In this document: in pieces, positions 62,422-64,000 of the stretch
How the letters are laid out: every line of letters starts with the position of its first letter
Numbering within the stretch: the first letter of the stretch is position 1
Source of the DNA: Microbispora hainanensis
GTDB lineage: Bacteria > Actinomycetota > Actinomycetes > Streptosporangiales > Streptosporangiaceae
Reading direction: 5' to 3'
Length of the DNA: 64,000 nt
Assembly (NCBI RefSeq): GCF_006874475.1
Contig: NZ_VIRM01000004.1
Coordinates: forward strand, 1-64,000
The notes under the pieces: model-generated
Databases searched by the model: none
What the model saw: the letters and a program-made list of their open reading frames with translations, nothing else
Told to the model about the DNA's origin: nothing
Position numbers and translations under genes: made by a program

Positions 62422-63375
62422 TCACGCGGCTCGGCCGGTGGCGAGCGCGGCCCGCAGCCGCGGGTCGAGCAGCGGATAGATCAGGTCGACGATCAGGTTG
62501 ATCAGGGCGAAGCCGGCCGCCACGAGCACGACGGTCCCCTGCACGAGCGGGACGTCCAGCGTGTTGATCGCCGCCTGCGTCATGCGGCCGACGCCCTGGC
62601 GGGCGAAGACGGTCTCGGTGATGACCGAGCCGGCGATCAGGTTGCCGAACGTGATGCCGGCGATGGTGAGCGCGGGCAGGCCGGCGTTGCGGAAGACGTC
62701 GCGGACGATGATGCCGCCGCGGGTGGCCCCCTTCGCCCAGCTCGTCGTGACGTAGCCGGAGCGGAACTCGGTCGCGAAGCTGCGGACGAGGAGCTGCGCG
62801 ATCGGGCCGGACACCGGGATGGCCAGCGTGATCAGCGGCAGGACGAGGCTCCGCGCGCCCCTGTCGCCGAAGGCGGGGAACCAGCCGAGCCGGAACGAGA
62901 AGATCTGCAGCATCAGGATGCCGGACAGGAAGACCGGCACGGAGACCGCGCCCGATGGCAGCGCCTCGACGAGGTCGCGAACCCACGCACGGCGGGCCGA
63001 GGTCGCGGCGAGCGCGATCACGAAGGCGATGACCAGCGCCAGCGCGAGGGCGCCGGCGGCGAGGAGGAGGGTGCTCGGCAGCACGTCGAGGATCGTGGGG
63101 ACGACCGGCCGTCCCGACTGCACCGAGGTGCCGAAGTCGCCGGTCAGCGCGTGCCCGAGCCGGGTCAGATACTGCAGGATCACCGGCCTGTCGAAGCCGT
63201 AGCCCGCCGCCACCTGCTCGCGGACCTCGGGCGGCACGGCGTTGACCTCGGCGGGGTCGAAGAGCAGGTCCACCGGGTCGGCCGGCAGCACGAACAGCAG
63301 GACGAAGGTGAGGCTGAACGCGGCCCAGACCACGAACAGGGCCCGGCCGATCTTCAGCGCGAGGTAGCGCAGCAC
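62422..63375 (-). CDS. ABC transporter permease (DppB type)
   Basis: Inner-membrane permease of 317 residues with six helices. DppB/OppB type: MLRYLALKIGRALFVVWAAF, LTFVLLFVLPADPVDLLF, YGFDRPVILQYLTRLGHALT, DFGTSVQSGRPV, and the EAA-like YVTTSWAKGATRGGIIVRDV. It pairs with the DppC-type permease (10-base gap). Together they form the import channel. Confidence 0.93.
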   Translation of the reverse strand: MLRYLALKIGRALFVVWAAFSLTFVLLFVLPADPVDLLFDPAEVNAVPPEVREQVAAGYGFDRPVILQYLTRLGHALTGDFGTSVQSGRPVVPTILDVLPSTLLLAAGALALALVIAFVIALAATSARRAWVRDLVEALPSGAVSVPVFLSGILMLQIFSFRLGWFPAFGDRGARSLVLPLITLAIPVSGPIAQLLVRSFATEFRSGYVTTSWAKGATRGGIIVRDVFRNAGLPALTIAGITFGNLIAGSVITETVFARQGVGRMTQAAINTLDVPLVQGTVVLVAAGFALINLIVDLIYPLLDPRLRAALATGRAA

Positions 63376-63409
63376 GACGTTCCTTCCACGGGCAGATGGC
63401 CGCCGGCGG

Positions 63410-64000
63410 TCACTTCCCGTTGCTCTTCCACGTGTCCACGAAGTGGTTGCGGGACTGGGCGTCGAAGATGATCCCGTGGACGTGGTCCGCGTGGGCGATC
63501 ACCTGCGAAGGGTTGTAGACCGGGTTCACCAGCGCGTATTTGTCGAGCAGGAGGTCCTGCGCCGCCTTGGCGTACTGCTTGCGCGTCGCCGGGTCGAGGG
63601 TGAGCTCCAGCCTGCCCAGGGTCCGCGTGACCTCGTCCACGTCGATCCCGGGGGACTCCTTCGTGACGAACGAGCCGTTGCCGAGCGCCGGGCCGTACTG
63701 GAGGTTGAGGACCGCGGGGTCGTTGCGCGAGCGGTTGGCCGCGACGACGTTCCAGTCGGTCTTCGCCTTGGTCAGCAGGGCCGTGTAATCCGGGATGGGG
63801 ACGACGGTGAGCCGCAGGTCGATGCCGATCTTCTTCAGGTCCTGCTGGATCGACTCGTACGCCGGCTTGTTCGCCACCAGGTTGCTGATGCCGAGCAGCT
63901 TGACCACGAGCTTCCTGCCGTCCTTGACCCGGATGCCGTCCGGGCCCTCCTTCCACCCGGCCTCGTCGAGGAGGCGCCCGGCCTCCTCGGGGTCGTACCT
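63410..64000 (-). CDS. ABC transporter substrate-binding protein (SBP_bac_5), partial
   Basis: The C-terminal 196 residues of a peptide/opine/nickel-type binding lipoprotein; the frame is open to the window edge, so the start is outside. Visible: YDPEEAGRLLDEAGWKEGPD, LLGISNLVANKPAYESIQQD, LKKIGIDLRLTVVPIPDY and YALVNPVYNPSQVIAHADHV. Family members run 500-550 residues. It binds the substrate outside and delivers it to the permeases that follow. The ligand is unknown; the downstream monooxygenases suggest an organosulfur or similar small compound. Confidence 0.92.
   Translation of the reverse strand, partial: RYDPEEAGRLLDEAGWKEGPDGIRVKDGRKLVVKLLGISNLVANKPAYESIQQDLKKIGIDLRLTVVPIPDYTALLTKAKTDWNVVAANRSRNDPAVLNLQYGPALGNGSFVTKESPGIDVDEVTRTLGRLELTLDPATRKQYAKAAQDLLLDKYALVNPVYNPSQVIAHADHVHGIIFDAQSRNHFVDTWKSNGK

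Overview
The window is very GC-rich, densely coded DNA from a filamentous actinomycete. The gene set points to the Streptosporangiales (Streptosporangiaceae such as Microbispora, Nonomuraea or Streptosporangium): XRE-DUF5753 regulator, CBM2-bearing GH48 and GH9 cellulases with a TGGGAGCGCTCCCA operator, several Ser/Thr kinases, SNF2-SWIM pair. This placement is inference from gene content; no rRNA or other marker is present. I see no tRNA or rRNA gene, insertion sequence, prophage or CRISPR array.

Layout. 1-1.6 kb: ferritin-like protein and an XRE-DUF5753 regulator with a tiny partner gene. 1.6-8.2 kb (minus): a four-gene acyl-CoA carboxylase operon (beta, biotinylated alpha, enoyl-CoA hydratase, AtuA-like protein), resembling the acyclic terpene/branched-chain acyl-CoA (atu/liu) pathways. 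8.3-11.7 kb: membrane Ser/Thr kinase with a SapA-like outer domain, and a GlcD-type FAD oxidase. 11.8-16 kb: secreted M6 metalloprotease and a lipid kinase. 15.7-19.6 kb: SWIM protein and SNF2 helicase. 19.7-22.5 kb: TetR and FAD monooxygenase diverging over two palindromes, and a GNAT protein. 22.6-27.9 kb: ferric-reductase-like flavocytochrome, FMN-binding protein and ApbE, with a divergent two-component system. 27.9-30.2 kb: an unusual protein that joins a Ser/Thr kinase to a 12-helix MFS transporter. 30.8-36.5 kb (minus): cellulose locus GH48, GH9, lone CBM2, with strong hairpins between the genes. 36.7-39.2 kb: holin-like protein, DUF3618, YihY/BrkB. 39.3-42.3 kb: MaoC, acyl-CoA dehydrogenase, HIT and haloalkane-dehalogenase-like hydrolase. 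42.5-48.8 kb: LytS/LytTR two-component system followed by two solute:sodium symporters, each with a small membrane partner (acetate/pyruvate-type uptake). 49-51.2 kb: TetR and wax ester synthase/DGAT. 51.4-64 kb (minus): one long operon with a peptide/nickel-type ABC importer, four luciferase-like flavin monooxygenases, a DszC/SfnB-like enzyme and two aldo/keto reductases, probably for uptake and breakdown of an organosulfur or similar compound; it runs off the right edge.

Recurring themes. Tandem repeats with 11-18 bp units (mostly 12 or 15) occur at about a dozen places, mostly in frame in linkers and protein tails. Several genes have a TANNNT hexamer placed 6-8 bases before a GTG start, suggesting leaderless transcripts. 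Two short coding remnants (Uma2-like near 43.7 kb, SsuD-like near 51.5 kb) mark past gene loss. The best candidates for something new are the kinase-MFS fusion, the multi-monooxygenase operon and the micro-ORF coupling in the carboxylase operon.
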